Shown: one piece after another, positions 45,739-56,513 of the stretch | Layout: each line of letters begins with the position of its first letter | Numbering within the stretch: position 1 is the stretch's first letter | NCBI GenBank assembly: GCA_002778195.1 | Contig: PCDI01000018.1 | Location: forward strand, 507,283-571,282 | From: Raffaelea ambrosiae | Lineage: Eukaryota; Ascomycota; Sordariomycetes; Ophiostomatales; Ophiostomataceae | Direction: 5' to 3' | Length of the DNA stretch: 64,000 bases | Program-made: the position numbers and the translations under genes | Notes under the pieces: model-generated | Told to the model about the DNA's origin: nothing | Seen by the model: only the letters and a program-made list of their open reading frames with translations | The model's database searches: none

Positions 45739-46533
45739 TCACCGCTTGGGGGGCGGTGTCCATGCTTGTGGCTGCCACTTCTGGCCCGGTGCGCCGCGGG
45801 TCATTTCTGCCTTCTTCCACGGGTCGTCCGGGTAGATCTTTGGCTGCGGTGGTGGTGGTGGTGGTGGTGACCGAGCTTGTTGTGTCTGCGTCTGGGTGGT
45901 GGTCCGAGCCGCCTGGGGAGCAGCTGGCTGTGGAGCAGCACCCTGGGGTGTTTGGGCCGTCTCAGTCTGGGCAGTCTGAGAGGTCTGCGTCGTCGCCGTC
46001 ATCCCCGGAAGCGGCATCCGCTTACCGCCGCCGCCGCCGCCTCTCTCCACGGAGAGATCCGGGATGCCCGCGGCGGCGGCCTCGGCCGCGTCAATGGGCC
46101 CGTCCACCCGCTTCGCACCCGCCCAGCGCGCATCCGCCTTGGCCGCCAGGACGCGCATCTGCTGCTGGCGCACGACGTCCTGCTGCTGCTCGGCCAGCGA
46201 CGGCGGGTGCTGGCGGACGTACCGGAGCCACTGGTGCCACTGCGGCGAGACCTTGACCTCGCCCGGGTGCGTGCCGCTGGGGTACTCGACGATGCGGCGC
46301 CAGCGGGTGACGGCCGCGGCCTCCGGCGTGTTGTCGCCACGGAGGTCCTTGAACTCCCAGTAGGTGTTCCCTTCGAGGTCGAGGCCTGCATGGGGGTCGG
46401 TTAGTAAAAGTTAGATGACTTCCCCCGGGGGGGGGGGGCAATCCCTACCTACGAGAAAACGCTTCCGCCATGGGAGACGGAGGGTTTTCCAGTTGAGCCA
46501 GGCCTTGCGAAAAGGCGTGAGAGGTTTGGGCAT
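45739..46533 (-). CDS. Complex I assembly factor NDUFAF2/N7BML (NDUFA12 family)
   Basis: NDUFAF2 is a paralogue of complex I subunit NDUFA12 that holds the assembling peripheral arm of NADH dehydrogenase in mitochondria. Exons 46533-46449 and 46385-45739 (donor GTAGGG, branch TACTAAC, acceptor TGCAG) encode 243 residues. The family signature crosses the splice: LPWRKRFLVGLDLEGNTYWE, then RWRRIVEYPSGTH and VKVSPQWHQWLRYVRQHPPS. The region after residue ~110 is specific to fungi: helical DVVRQQQMRVLAAKADARWAG, a poly-Gly stretch, a Gln/Thr/Ala-rich linker, poly-Pro and the C-terminal block KIYPDDPWKKAEMTRGAPGQ. That last block resembles the DPWK-type C-terminal motif of this family. No cleavable presequence is obvious, as in other members. 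Confidence 0.88.
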
Positions 46534-47257
46534 GGTTGGAAGGAAGGAAAAAGAAAAAAAAAACTAAAAAAAAAAGAGAAAAGAAAACTTGTTGGTTGTG
46601 CGGATGGAACAAGAACGAAAAGACGAAAAGTTGGATGACCAGGATGTAAGAGAGATCTGAGATGAGCAGAGTGGAGCCTCTGTCTTACTTCTTGACCATC
46701 GTTTTCATGTACCCACGGGCGACTTTGTCTGACTAAAATGACAGACCTAATTCGCAAAAATTTGGGCGGTGCCAGCCACTGTGGGGGAGAATGGGCCTTC
46801 TGTTTTGGGGGGGGGAGCGGGCGCGTTTTTCTCTTTGCGCAGCAGTGGGTGACTACGTTTTTGCAGTTGCCAAACTTGTGACACAGCTATGAATTTGGTG
46901 TAAGTGATTTGGTCTAGTCTGAGCCTATTTTCTTAGGGTCCGGTTTTCAGGCCCTGACGAGTCTATTTTGTGGCACTGAGAAGCCAACACCGACTACTCC
47001 CCAAGGGACCAGGTGCTGCTAGTACTGGAGGACCCTGTGTTGGTTTTACGGAAAGCAGAATATGACCCTGTCTTCAAGAAGCAAGAAAAGGAAACAGTGC
47101 ACGACGAGAGTAAGCAAAAGAAAAGGGGGGTAATAGATAGAAGGGAGTAAAACACTGCGCATTGCAGCGCATCTTCTCCGTATTTCTTTGCTTGCACTTG
47201 CAATGGGCTTTATGTAATTTGTTACACGCTAAAATCTCCAACAACAACACAACTGAG

Positions 47258-47329
47258 TCTCTTGTAGTATAGTGGTCAGTATACGGGCTTGTCACGCCCG
47301 GGACCCGGGTTCAATTCCCGGCGAGAGAG
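47258..47329 (+). tRNA. tRNA-Asp (anticodon GTC)
   Basis: A 72-nt cloverleaf without intron. The acceptor stem is TCTCTTG with CGAGAGA (seven pairs including one T-G) and discriminator G. The D arm contains TAGTATAGTGG (A box). The anticodon stem is CGGGC/GCCCG with loop TTGTCAC, giving GTC. The T arm is CCGGG-TTCAATT-CCCGG (B box). CCA is not encoded, as in eukaryotes. Confidence 0.96.
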
Positions 47330-47337
47330 CAAACTCA

Positions 47338-47344
47338 TTTTTTT
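47338..47344 (+). terminator. RNA polymerase III terminator after tRNA-Asp
   Basis: A run of seven T begins nine bases after the tRNA 3' end, the standard stop signal for RNA polymerase III. Confidence 0.85.
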
Positions 47345-48471
47345 GCCGTTGCTTCCAACGAAGTCTTTCCTTTATTTTTTTTGGCCCTTCCGACAAGAAT
47401 CGCGGTTCGCTGTCTTTGTCCTTTCGAAAGGATCTGGGGTTTTTTTTTTTTTTTTTCTCCCTGAAATGTCTTGGTTGTTTCAAGCAACAGAGCGCATCAG
47501 CAGAATCTTGGGTCACAAGCAGTGCGCACGAGTGCGTACTTCGGTCTGATTCTCCTACACGAATAGCTCTACTCGTAGACACCAAACCAGATGTCATGCA
47601 GAAACATGCAGATGGTCCTCGTATGCAGGCTACTGCAACGACCCACCGGACCGTTCGCTCCTTCCCTAGCAAAATAAGCAGCGCACCTGCCGTGGAAGAC
47701 TCCCATTGCAGCTTGGGCCACAAAAATCGACAACTTGAGCCACACAGACCAGTGGCGACAGCAATGACTAGTGAAGCATTACACGAGGCCAGTCGCCGTT
47801 TCGGATTCAGCAATCTGGACAGCACACAAAGAACAAAGTGTTGTACACGACTCTATATAGGACATAGTATATGTCCCATTTTGTGACACGACCCAGGCTT
47901 GCAGCGTCTCCCAACTAAACTGTTTTGTTTGTTTACTTCCAAGAATGGCATGTGGCTGGACAACAGAGTGTTACTATAGTACTTGTAGACGCTAGCAATC
48001 TGCTGCCTGGAGCAAGTACCCCACTAGTATAGGCCTCCACCGCGTCATTGGCTGTGTGGCGTAGTAGTTGGGCAGGGCGGAGAGTTGTGGCGGGCCAGGC
48101 AGGAAGCTCTTTCGCCTTCTGGAAAGGACCGGCCGCATTTTCATGCGCCCCCCATATCCGCCGAAGCAAAGCATGACAACATCGCCCTAGTCGTCGTCCT
48201 GTCCCTTCTCTGTGAACACATTTTGCGCTGCCTGTCGCCCTGAATTGTCTCGACAACAGACACGCGACCGGCTCGACAACCTGAAAACCACCGAGACGAC
48301 ATACTATCAAACAGCCAAAAAAAAAAGAAGGCCCTTGGTCTCTTTCCACACAAGTTTCGACCCCGCCGAGCCCGGGAATAGGCATCTGCCCACCAAGTGA
48401 CGACAAAAAATCCCAAGAAACACCCAGACATTGAAAAGACGACAACACTTCCCCCCCTCTCCTTACGAAAA

Positions 48472-51210
48472 ATGGCCTCCGTCACCTCCCTCGACGGCGA
48501 CCTCCGCAAGCTCCGTCTCGACAAGTACAGCCCGGCCGCCGCCAAAGAAGTCCGCACATGGATCGAGGGCATCCTCGGCGAACGCCTGCCGGGCAGTGAT
48601 CTGCTCGAGGGCCTCAAAGACGGCACCGCCCTCTGCCGGCTGGCCAACCTGGCCATCCCGCCGCCGGGCATCCGCTTCAAGCAGTCCGCCATGCCGTTTG
48701 TGCAGATGGAGAACATTTCGCACTTCTTGCGCGCCTGCAAGGCCCCGCCACTCAACCTGCAGGAGCACGACGTATTTCTGACCGTCGACCTCTACGAAGC
48801 CAAAGACCCGGCCCAGGTCCTGCAGTGTCTCGGCGCCTTCAGCCGCGCCGCCAACCGTGTCAACCCCTCGGCGTTTCCCGCCGCCCTCGGACCCCGCGCC
48901 GCCGGTAGCAGTAGTGGTGGTGGTGGCGGGCCCACCAGTCCACCGGCCCGCTCGACCACGACTGCCTCCAACGGGTCCAACCGATCTTCCTACTATGGCG
49001 GTGGCGGCCACAACCACACCTACTCCAACAGCAGCAACCGCAACTCGCAAACGACCCCCCTATCGTCGACGCGCACCGGCGACTCGGGCAGTGGTGCCGC
49101 CAGCGCCAGTGCCGGCCTCCCGACGAGCAGCGGCGGCCGCTGGAGCCCAACCAAGAGCCCCACCAAGAGCCCGACGTCCACGAGCACCTGGAGCCAGCGG
49201 ACCATGGAAGGGTCCACGGCACCCGCCTGGAACATTGCCCAGTACGGCTACATGGGCGGCGCCAGCCAGGGCAACCTCGGCATCTCCTTTGGCGGACGGC
49301 GGCAGATTACGAGTGCCGGCCCGCACGTCCCCAACGCGGCCGAGAAGCTGCGCCTGCGCAAGGAGAAGGAGGCCGAGGAGGCGCGGCTCAAGGAGGAAGA
49401 GGCGATGCAGCGGCGGGCCGCGCTGGAGGCCGAGGAGGAGCGGGCGCGCCAGGAGGAAGAGCGCCGGTGGGAAGAGGAGACGCGGCGGCTGCGGGCGGAA
49501 GAAAAACGCAAGGTTGAGGAAGAGAAGCGGCGCTGGGAGGAAGAGGAGCGCCAGTGGAAGCTGACCGAGGAAAGGCGCCGGCGCGAGGAGGAAGAGGCCG
49601 AGGCCCGCCTGGAAGAAGAGCGCCAGCAGCGGCTGAAGAGCACCGGGAGCGCCGCCAGCGCAGCAGCAGGAGGAGGAGCGGCGGGCGACCCGCGGCTGCG
49701 CGGCCAGTTCCTGAGCCAATACCAGGCCGAGCACGGCAGCAAAAGCACGAGTAGTGCTGGCGGTGGCAGCTTGTCCTCGGCCAGGAGCGGCAACGGCTCG
49801 GCATACAGCGACCGGATCAAGGAGCTCGAGCAGGAGCTGGAGCTGGCGCGCCAGCGAGAGCAGGAGTACGAGCGGGAGCGCAAGGAGCGCGCTGGACGGC
49901 CACTCTCCGGAACGGCCGTCCCGGCATCGTCAAGGGCGCGGTCACGGAGCCGTACTCCTGCAGCCAGAGCGACTCCTTCTCCGTCCACAAACACCACCAC
50001 CACCACTACGGCGACTACGGCCGACGGCTCCATCAGCCGGCAAGATTCGTGGACGCGGGGCGAGCGCGAAGTTCTGCGCACGCCGCGGAGCCAGAGCCGC
50101 CATCGATTTGCCGACGTCGAGCCGCCGATACGGGAATCGTCTGTGGTGTCGGGTGGTACTGGTGGCGGCTTCAGCTCACCGCCGTCGCAACTGCCGCCGC
50201 AGGACGACTATGTGTCTGTCTCGCAAGCCGCGCCGCCTCCGTCCAAGTCACCCCGGCCACTGCCTGATCCACGCATCCACAGCCAGCAACAGCAGCAGCA
50301 ACAACAAGAACAACGACAACAACAACATCCATATCAGCAGCAGCCTGTATCTGCCATGTCGCCGCCACCACTGCGCTCGCAAAGAACCGGCGAACGGCAA
50401 CAGCAGCAGCAGCCACAACAGCCGCAGCCATACCAGCAAGACGACTTTGCTCCGCAATCGCCGCCACAAAAGACTGGTTTCTTCCAGAAGCTGCGGCCAC
50501 ACCGCACCGGCGAGAAGGCCCAGTCGCGCGAGACGAGCCCACTGCGGGCACATCGGACGGGCGAGTCCACCGCCACGGGGACGCCTGGAAGTCCCAACAA
50601 GCTGACCAAGACACGGCCTCTGCCGGACCCGTCGTCGTACTCGTCTCCGCCTCCACAACAACCGCCAAGGCAGCAGCAGCAGCAGCAGCAGGAGCAGGTC
50701 CTCCCTCCACAGCCACCAAGGTCACAATACCAGCCGCAAACGACCACCCAGGGCTTCCGTCCTTTGCAGACGGTGTCGCAACAGCAATTCCAACAGCAAA
50801 AATTCCAGCAGCAACAACAACAACAACAACACCAACAACAACAGCAGGCAGCGCCTACGCACCAGACATATGCCCGCGAGATTGGCAGCAGCGTTGCTGA
50901 GCGCGACGCCGAGGATCGCCGCCGTTTCCAAGCCCAGCAGGCGACCAAGGCGGGCGGCCTGGCGGGCAAGTCACTGCTGGAGCGGGAGATGGAGCTGGAG
51001 CGGCAGCGGCAGCGGGAGTGGGAGGAGGCGCAGAAGCAGACGGCGGCGGCGCCGCGGCAGGCGGATGCCGTCGAAGGCGTCGACGGGCGCTGGGATGTGA
51101 ACCAGTGGAGCGGGTTCACTGGCGGCGACAGCCAGAACCGGGGCACTCAAGGGATTGGTGCCGGTCGGAGACAGATTGTCGGGCCGCGGCCGTTGCCCGG
51201 GGGAAGATGA
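48472..51210 (+). CDS. Calponin-homology (transgelin-like) protein with coiled coil and Gln-rich tail
   Basis: Intronless, 912 residues; the start is at 48472 because conservation starts there. Residues ~5-130 form a single type-3 CH domain like yeast Scp1/transgelin: DLRKLRLDKYSPAAAKEVRT, WIEGILGE, LLEGLKDGTALCRLANL, FKQSAMPFVQMENISHFLRA, DVFLTVDLYEAKDPAQVLQC. This points to actin binding or bundling. After a Ser/Gly/Asn linker, residues ~290-390 form a very charged Glu/Arg coiled coil, with a second short one (DRIKELEQELELARQREQEY). The C-terminal half is disordered, Pro/Gln-rich with poly-Q tracts coded by mixed CAG/CAA, and carries three copies of LRxxRTGE (residues 634, 674 and 691). The far C-terminus has another charged helix (LLEREMELERQRQREWEEA). 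Scp1 is ~200 residues, so this is a greatly extended fungal form, possibly a cortical actin scaffold. Confidence 0.85.
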   Translation: MASVTSLDGDLRKLRLDKYSPAAAKEVRTWIEGILGERLPGSDLLEGLKDGTALCRLANLAIPPPGIRFKQSAMPFVQMENISHFLRACKAPPLNLQEHDVFLTVDLYEAKDPAQVLQCLGAFSRAANRVNPSAFPAALGPRAAGSSSGGGGGPTSPPARSTTTASNGSNRSSYYGGGGHNHTYSNSSNRNSQTTPLSSTRTGDSGSGAASASAGLPTSSGGRWSPTKSPTKSPTSTSTWSQRTMEGSTAPAWNIAQYGYMGGASQGNLGISFGGRRQITSAGPHVPNAAEKLRLRKEKEAEEARLKEEEAMQRRAALEAEEERARQEEERRWEEETRRLRAEEKRKVEEEKRRWEEEERQWKLTEERRRREEEEAEARLEEERQQRLKSTGSAASAAAGGGAAGDPRLRGQFLSQYQAEHGSKSTSSAGGGSLSSARSGNGSAYSDRIKELEQELELARQREQEYERERKERAGRPLSGTAVPASSRARSRSRTPAARATPSPSTNTTTTTTATTADGSISRQDSWTRGEREVLRTPRSQSRHRFADVEPPIRESSVVSGGTGGGFSSPPSQLPPQDDYVSVSQAAPPPSKSPRPLPDPRIHSQQQQQQQQEQRQQQHPYQQQPVSAMSPPPLRSQRTGERQQQQQPQQPQPYQQDDFAPQSPPQKTGFFQKLRPHRTGEKAQSRETSPLRAHRTGESTATGTPGSPNKLTKTRPLPDPSSYSSPPPQQPPRQQQQQQQEQVLPPQPPRSQYQPQTTTQGFRPLQTVSQQQFQQQKFQQQQQQQQHQQQQQAAPTHQTYAREIGSSVAERDAEDRRRFQAQQATKAGGLAGKSLLEREMELERQRQREWEEAQKQTAAAPRQADAVEGVDGRWDVNQWSGFTGGDSQNRGTQGIGAGRRQIVGPRPLPGGR

Positions 51211-51824
51211 GAGAGGATAGAGCATCCTTGACAAGGGACCGAAAGAATGGGAATAATTGTGCCGGGGGGGGAGCCGAATGCAACAGGACAGTCCTCGGGT
51301 TTTTTTATGATTTTCATCTGCTGCGCTGCGTTGCGCTGCGTTGTGCTGCGTTGTGCGAGTTTCTTCTCCTTTGTGTTTCTTTTTTTTTTCGTCTTATTCG
51401 CAGTAGAATGTCCGCTTGGTATCCGTTAGAGAAGCAAGAGAGAAAAAAAAGAGAAAAGCATATGACATATTGCGTATGAATAAGAATATCACGGGTGAGG
51501 CTCAAGAAGTGAAGACCTAGAATGTGAAAATCCAAAATAATAAACCAAAAGGCACTATAAACAAACCAACTGTCCATCATTGGGAATCTACAGTATGCAA
51601 TGCAAATGGGATATGATGTATGTCAAAACACAGAAAACAGACTCTGCCAAGAAAGAGGAGAAACCCTTTGCCAGAACAAAGACCACAGGATCTGATCATA
51701 GTCCAAACCACGACCAAAATCATAATAACGTAACCCAAAAAAAAACAAAAAATTATATATGCAAGAACACCATTTACCCTTATCCTTGAACCCGACTCGG
51801 CCGCCCTCTCCTTTCAGAACTGCC
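51211..51824. other. Intergenic region between convergent genes
   Basis: 3' flanks of the CH-domain gene (+) and the glucosyltransferase-like gene (-). It contains a short imperfect repeat GCTGCGTTGTGCTGCGTTG (about 51320-51357) and A-rich DNA; no gene. Confidence 0.6.
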
Positions 51825-54800
51825 TCAGCATTGGTTCTTGGGCGCAAAGTGCTCCGGTGCCGTATGCACGCGCCCCATCCGAGCCATCACCTCGTCTCGC
51901 TCGGCTATTTTGGCCGCCTCCTCGTCCTCCTCGGCCTCGAAATCCTCGGGATTATAGACTTTTTCATTTTTCTCCACTATCGTCCTGGGAACGGCGGCAG
52001 CACCCGACTTCGCAGCTACACCAGAACCAGGAGACCGGCCGTTCATGGTAGCATGGATTCGAGCAGCTTCAGCTGAAATTTTGCGCCGGACTTCTTCACG
52101 CTCTGTCGTTGCTGACACGCCATTGGGGACGGCTTTGCGTTCAGACGAAGCACGATTGGTGCGAGCCGAAGAAGAAGTTGCAACAGAGGTAGAAGAGCCA
52201 GCAACAACAGAAGGTCTGGCCACACCAACGGGGCCAGGACCAACGGGGAGAGCGGTCACCGGCTGGTCTCGCGCCCCCCTCTGGACCTGCCCAGACTTGC
52301 GAGGCTTATGGCATCGCCGCTGCCCGAAGCGCCTCTGCCGTCCCACAACGCTGGAAAGGCTCTCACCACGGCGGACGGCCGCAAGAGCCACAGCCGCCAG
52401 CTCTGAAGTCTCGAGAGCTGCGTCGAGCTCCAGGTTGCGCAGCAGGTGGTGGTGGTCGCGGCGGCGGGGAAGGAAGATGTGGCGCTCTGGCTCATTTGTG
52501 TCGTTCTTGGTGGCGTCTTCGTGCCCGCGGCCGGCCACGTTGCCGGCATTGTTGCCCTCCTCGAGATCCTTGCCACTGAGTTCCATAGAAGCCGTGGAAC
52601 GAGAAGGAGCAGCAACCGCCCTCTTGTCCTCGATGGCCTCCCACAGCTGGTGCATGGATGACCAGCCCGCGGCGGCCTGCAGGCGCACGCGGTCCCGCAT
52701 CTTTTCGTCCATGGCCATCATCTCGCGCTGGCCCTGGGCCATGCGCGCCCGTCGGATGTACTTTGTCGGGGCATTGGCTCGCTCGGCCTGCTTGGTCAAC
52801 CCCTTGAACACGTACCCGACGGGGCCGATCAGCGCGGAAAAGTCCTTGAGCAGAAAGCCCATCACGCCCATGCCGAAGCCTCGCACGCACCCGCGGACGC
52901 CGCCATTGCGCGCCCCGCGGGCCGGCAGCCGCACGAGGCCGGTGACACCATCGTAGATTCCAAAGACAAACTCGTTGCCTGCAGCCCTGATTCCGCTCTT
53001 GATACCGGTCACGCGCGGCGGACGGCGGACGGTGTCATCGCCGTACAGGCGTGGCGCATTGTGGAAGCCCTGGCACAGCGCAAACCACATCTCCAGAGGC
53101 GCGAAGATGAGAGCCACCAGCGAGCTGCCGAGACCGTGGCCCACCGACACGAACAGCTCCTGGAAGCTGACGTCCTTGCCGTCACCACCATGGGTTGTTT
53201 TGGAGACAACGATCATCTGGTCGTCGATGTCGTCTTGCACAGCCGTCGCATCCGTGCTGGTGGTGTCACGGCTAGTGGTGCTGCCGGCATCGTCGGCCTT
53301 GATCTTGGTCCTGCGTCGCCAGTGCCGGGTATGGTGGCGCGGGATCAGCTGGCCGCGTCTCTTCCACTGCTTGCTGGCAGCGCGCATCGGCTCCACAAAA
53401 ATGCCGGACAGCACGTTCACGAGTGTGGTTGTCGCCGACCCGACCATCGCCGTGATGGGCTCGCCGGGGCCCTCAAAGTCGTTCCACTCCTTGTGCCGGA
53501 GCAGCCGGAGCTTCTTGTACGACAGGTAGCCCTTTTCGACCAGCGCATCGGCGGCGAGGGCGCTGAGCTTGATGTGCGACTCCTTCCGCTGCCAGACAGC
53601 CACCCGGTCGGGGAAGATGGCACATCGCATTGAGTTGGGGCCGCGCAGCTTCAGATTGCTGTGGAACGACCGGCATGCATTGTCGGCGCCGTCGCCCTCC
53701 CGCCGGATACTGTCCGCGACGGTGGCAGCGGCCTGGCGGGCCTCGTCGGTCAGCAAGTATTTGATGCCGTCCGCGAGGCGCTGGGCCGTCAGCCGCTTGT
53801 AGGGCACGGGCTTGGGCCCGATCTTGGACTTCTCAATCATGCTGCCCCAGAAGTACTGGTCGCCAAAGAACGGCACCACCATTGTGGGGATGCCGCATTT
53901 GAGGGCAATGGCCGTCGTGCCGGCGCCACCATGGATGACGCAGGCACGGATCTGGGGGAACAGCCAGTCGTGCGGCGTGTTCCCCAGGATGAAGACATTG
54001 TCGGGCACATCGGCGCCGCCACCGCCCAGGCCGCCCCAGCCCTGGGACACCAAGGCGCGGACGCCAGCCAGGCGCACCGCCTCGTAGATCATCGCGGTGA
54101 ACTTGTCGGCGTCGTCGACCACAATGGAGCCAAAGCCAATGTAGATGGGCGGGTCTTCCTTGTTGGACAAGAAGGCCTCGAGACTGCTGGACGGCGAGAA
54201 AGACGAGGCCAGGCTCAGAAAGACGAAGCCGGCAATATCAATCTCATGGCCCCAGTCGCTGGGCTTGGGCACCAGTCCGGGACTCCACAGGTAGGTGAAG
54301 GGGACGTGCATGCGGTACGAGGAGCCGGGCGCCCACAGCTTGGAGACCGGGTCCAGGCCGAGGGTGTTGACGCGGAAGTGGTTGACCAGGTCGCCCAGAC
54401 CCTGCCACACCATGGTGTCGACCAGCGGGTAGGAGATGAAGTTGGTGTAGCCCGGGTCGAGATTGGACTGTTTGATGACGGCGAGCGGGTGCGGGAAGGC
54501 CTGGGTGGGGGTGTAGGGGAAGGTGAACACGAGGTGCAGGGGCACGCCCAGGGCCTCGGCGCAGTGGGTGTGGGCGAAGCTGGGAGGATTGGCGATGATG
54601 GCATCGGCCACAAACGGCTGCTTCTCGCCGACCATCTTGAGGTTGCGAATGTCGTTGGGATCGTCGGTGGCGTCGATGCAGGCGCGCCAGAAGCCCTCAA
54701 ACATCTCGGCCATGGCGGCGCGGCGGCGGCCAATGTCGCCGGCCTTGACGGCATCCAGGCTGGGGATCATGCCCGGGTTCTTGACCATGAAGGCCATCAG

Positions 54801-55473
54801 CTCGGCCGGGTCGCCGCCGACGGAGAAGAACTCGAGCCCGGCGTCCTTCTCGGTGAAGTCGCGGAAGGCCGGGTGGGTGGCGATGCGCACGCGGTGGCCG
54901 TACTGCTCTTTGAGGACCTGCCCGATCTTCAGGAAGGGCTGCACGTCGCCACGCGAGCCAATAACCATGATGACAATGTTGAGCTTTGGACACGCCTTGC
55001 CGTCCAGCTTCTTGCCGATGCGCTCCGCCGCTGCAGCTGCTTCGCTGCGCGCGGGCGGAGGCGGCAATTTCGCCACTGCCGGCCGTGCCCCGGCGGCTGC
55101 TTGGGCGGGTGCTTGTGCTGGTGCCGATGCAGGTGCAGCTTCGGACGGAACGGCCGGCCCTGGAACGGCGGACACGGTGGTTGTGCTGTCGTCTTCGGTG
55201 GCGAACATTCCCTCTTCCTCCTCGCTGTCGCCGGAGCCCATTTTGCGCATGGCCGCGCCGACCGCCTTGGCCAGATAGCCGGTGTGCGAGGTGTCCTTGA
55301 CCGAGATAGGCAGACGGCCGTCCCGTCGATAGGAGTCCAGAGCATGTATGCCGTGGTTCGGGCGGCCGTTGCCCGCCACTTCCTCTGCATGCGGCTTCGT
55401 GCCAGCGCGGTTTTTCCAGAAATGTAAGCCCGTGTGCGAGGAAGGGTAATGGCGATCTTGGGCGGCTTTCTTG

Positions 55474-55512
<39 letters not shown>

Positions 55513-56513
55513 CTTGCAATGCCTGCGTGGGCATCCGCTGACTGGTCATTGGTGTTGCCCCCGGACGTCGAGGAAACAATGGAATCGGCGTCGTCGATGT
55601 CTGGGCCCCATTGCAGGGTGGCTGTTCTCCGCAGCTCGTCGAAGAGCATGGCTTCCGACGTTGTGCGCGGCCTTGTCGTCATGGGCATGGTATCGGCGCG
55701 TTTCACGGTCTTCCTAGGAGGTGGCGCTTCTTGCGCCGCGCCCGCCGTCGCAGCATTGCCCTGGTTGACGGTGCTGTTCGCATTCGCCGTGTAGGCCGCA
55801 GAGCCTGCTGCGGCGGCTGCTGCTGCTGCGGCTGTTGTCGCGACGGCAGTCGAACCAGAGCCAGACGAGCTAGAATAACCAAAATAGTCGGTCTGACCGG
55901 CCGCGCCAGAAGACCCCAGAGCTGGCTGACCGGGAAGCTCTCGGAGCTCCACGGTGTCTGCAGCAGCTCCGGGCGCCGTCCTCCCCGGCTGGTGTTCCAC
56001 AGCATCGGCCCACGCCTGTCCACCAGGCGCGTTCTTGGACTGCATCCCGCTCACGGCCGCAGACGACCGTTTCGGCTGGGCATAGGGCGGCTCGTCGGCG
56101 GCTTCGCCGCTGTTGCCCGGTCCAGTATTGGCAGCAGAGCCGGCAGCGGCCGAGGAGTCCGTGGGAAGCTCTACGGGTGGCGGAACAAACCCCGGGTAGG
56201 CAACGTGACCGCCCTCGTTACGGAGGATGCTGGTGAAGCGGCCCTCGCGGGTGACGCTTTCAAAGTGCAGGGAAGCATCGGACAGGCGGTGGGCGCGGCT
56301 GAGGGAGGACTGGCTGAGAGGCCGCGTGAGGCTGAGCTGGGGCTCGTAGAGCTCATAGTCGTGGTGGGATTGGATTAGCCGTTGTTGGATTGCTTGGAGA
56401 GGCTGCTCGAAGCCGGAATGGGTGTTTTGGGTGGTTTGGGTGGTTTGGGTGTGGTGGCCGTCTGCGGGCGCCTTTCCGGAAGCTCCGGCACCGGCTTTGT
56501 CGGCGGCGGGCAT
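51825..56513 (-). CDS. Large GT1 sterol-glucosyltransferase-like protein (UGT51/Atg26-related catalytic domain)
   Basis: One uninterrupted frame of 1562 codons from ATG 56513. Residues 1-500 are largely disordered, with Ala and Gln tracts (12 Q) and conserved islands (SHHDYELYEPQLSLTRPLSQ; LHFESVTREGRFTSILRNEG; HGIHALDSYRRDGRLPISV). The catalytic domain spans about 505-1010: KLNIVIMVIGSRGDVQPFL, GHRVRIATHPAFRDF with the family catalytic His, YIGFGSIVV and the donor-binding HGGAGTTAIALKCGIPTMVV. It transfers a sugar, probably glucose from UDP-glucose, to a lipid acceptor. The PH/GRAM domains of Atg26 are absent. A C-terminal unit (about 1110-1260) has repeated Gly/hydrophobic segments (VGHGLGSSLVALIFAPLEMW; FGIYDGVTGLVRLPARGARN; FGMGVMGFLLKDFSALIGPV) resembling the C-terminal amphipathic region of VPS13/ATG2 lipid-transfer proteins; this likeness is inference. 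The last 300 residues are disordered. Confidence 0.85.
55476..55511 (-). repeat. Pure CAG tract (12 Gln) in the glucosyltransferase-like gene
   Basis: Twelve uninterrupted CTG triplets on the + strand read as CAG codons on the coding strand, in the disordered N-terminal region. The purity suggests a recently expanded, length-variable tract. Confidence 0.95.

Larger units (their letters stand above)
46534..48471. other. Intergenic region holding a tRNA gene
   Basis: Between the divergent NDUFAF2-like (-) and CH-domain (+) genes. Apart from tRNA-Asp and its terminator, only short ORFs without coding character are present. The last 200 bases before 48472 are a CA/CT-rich leader. Confidence 0.6.

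Noticed and set aside
53661..55427. 588-codon + strand ORF opposite the glucosyltransferase-like gene
   Set aside because: Shadow of GC-rich codon usage; Gly/Val/Arg-rich, no family resemblance.
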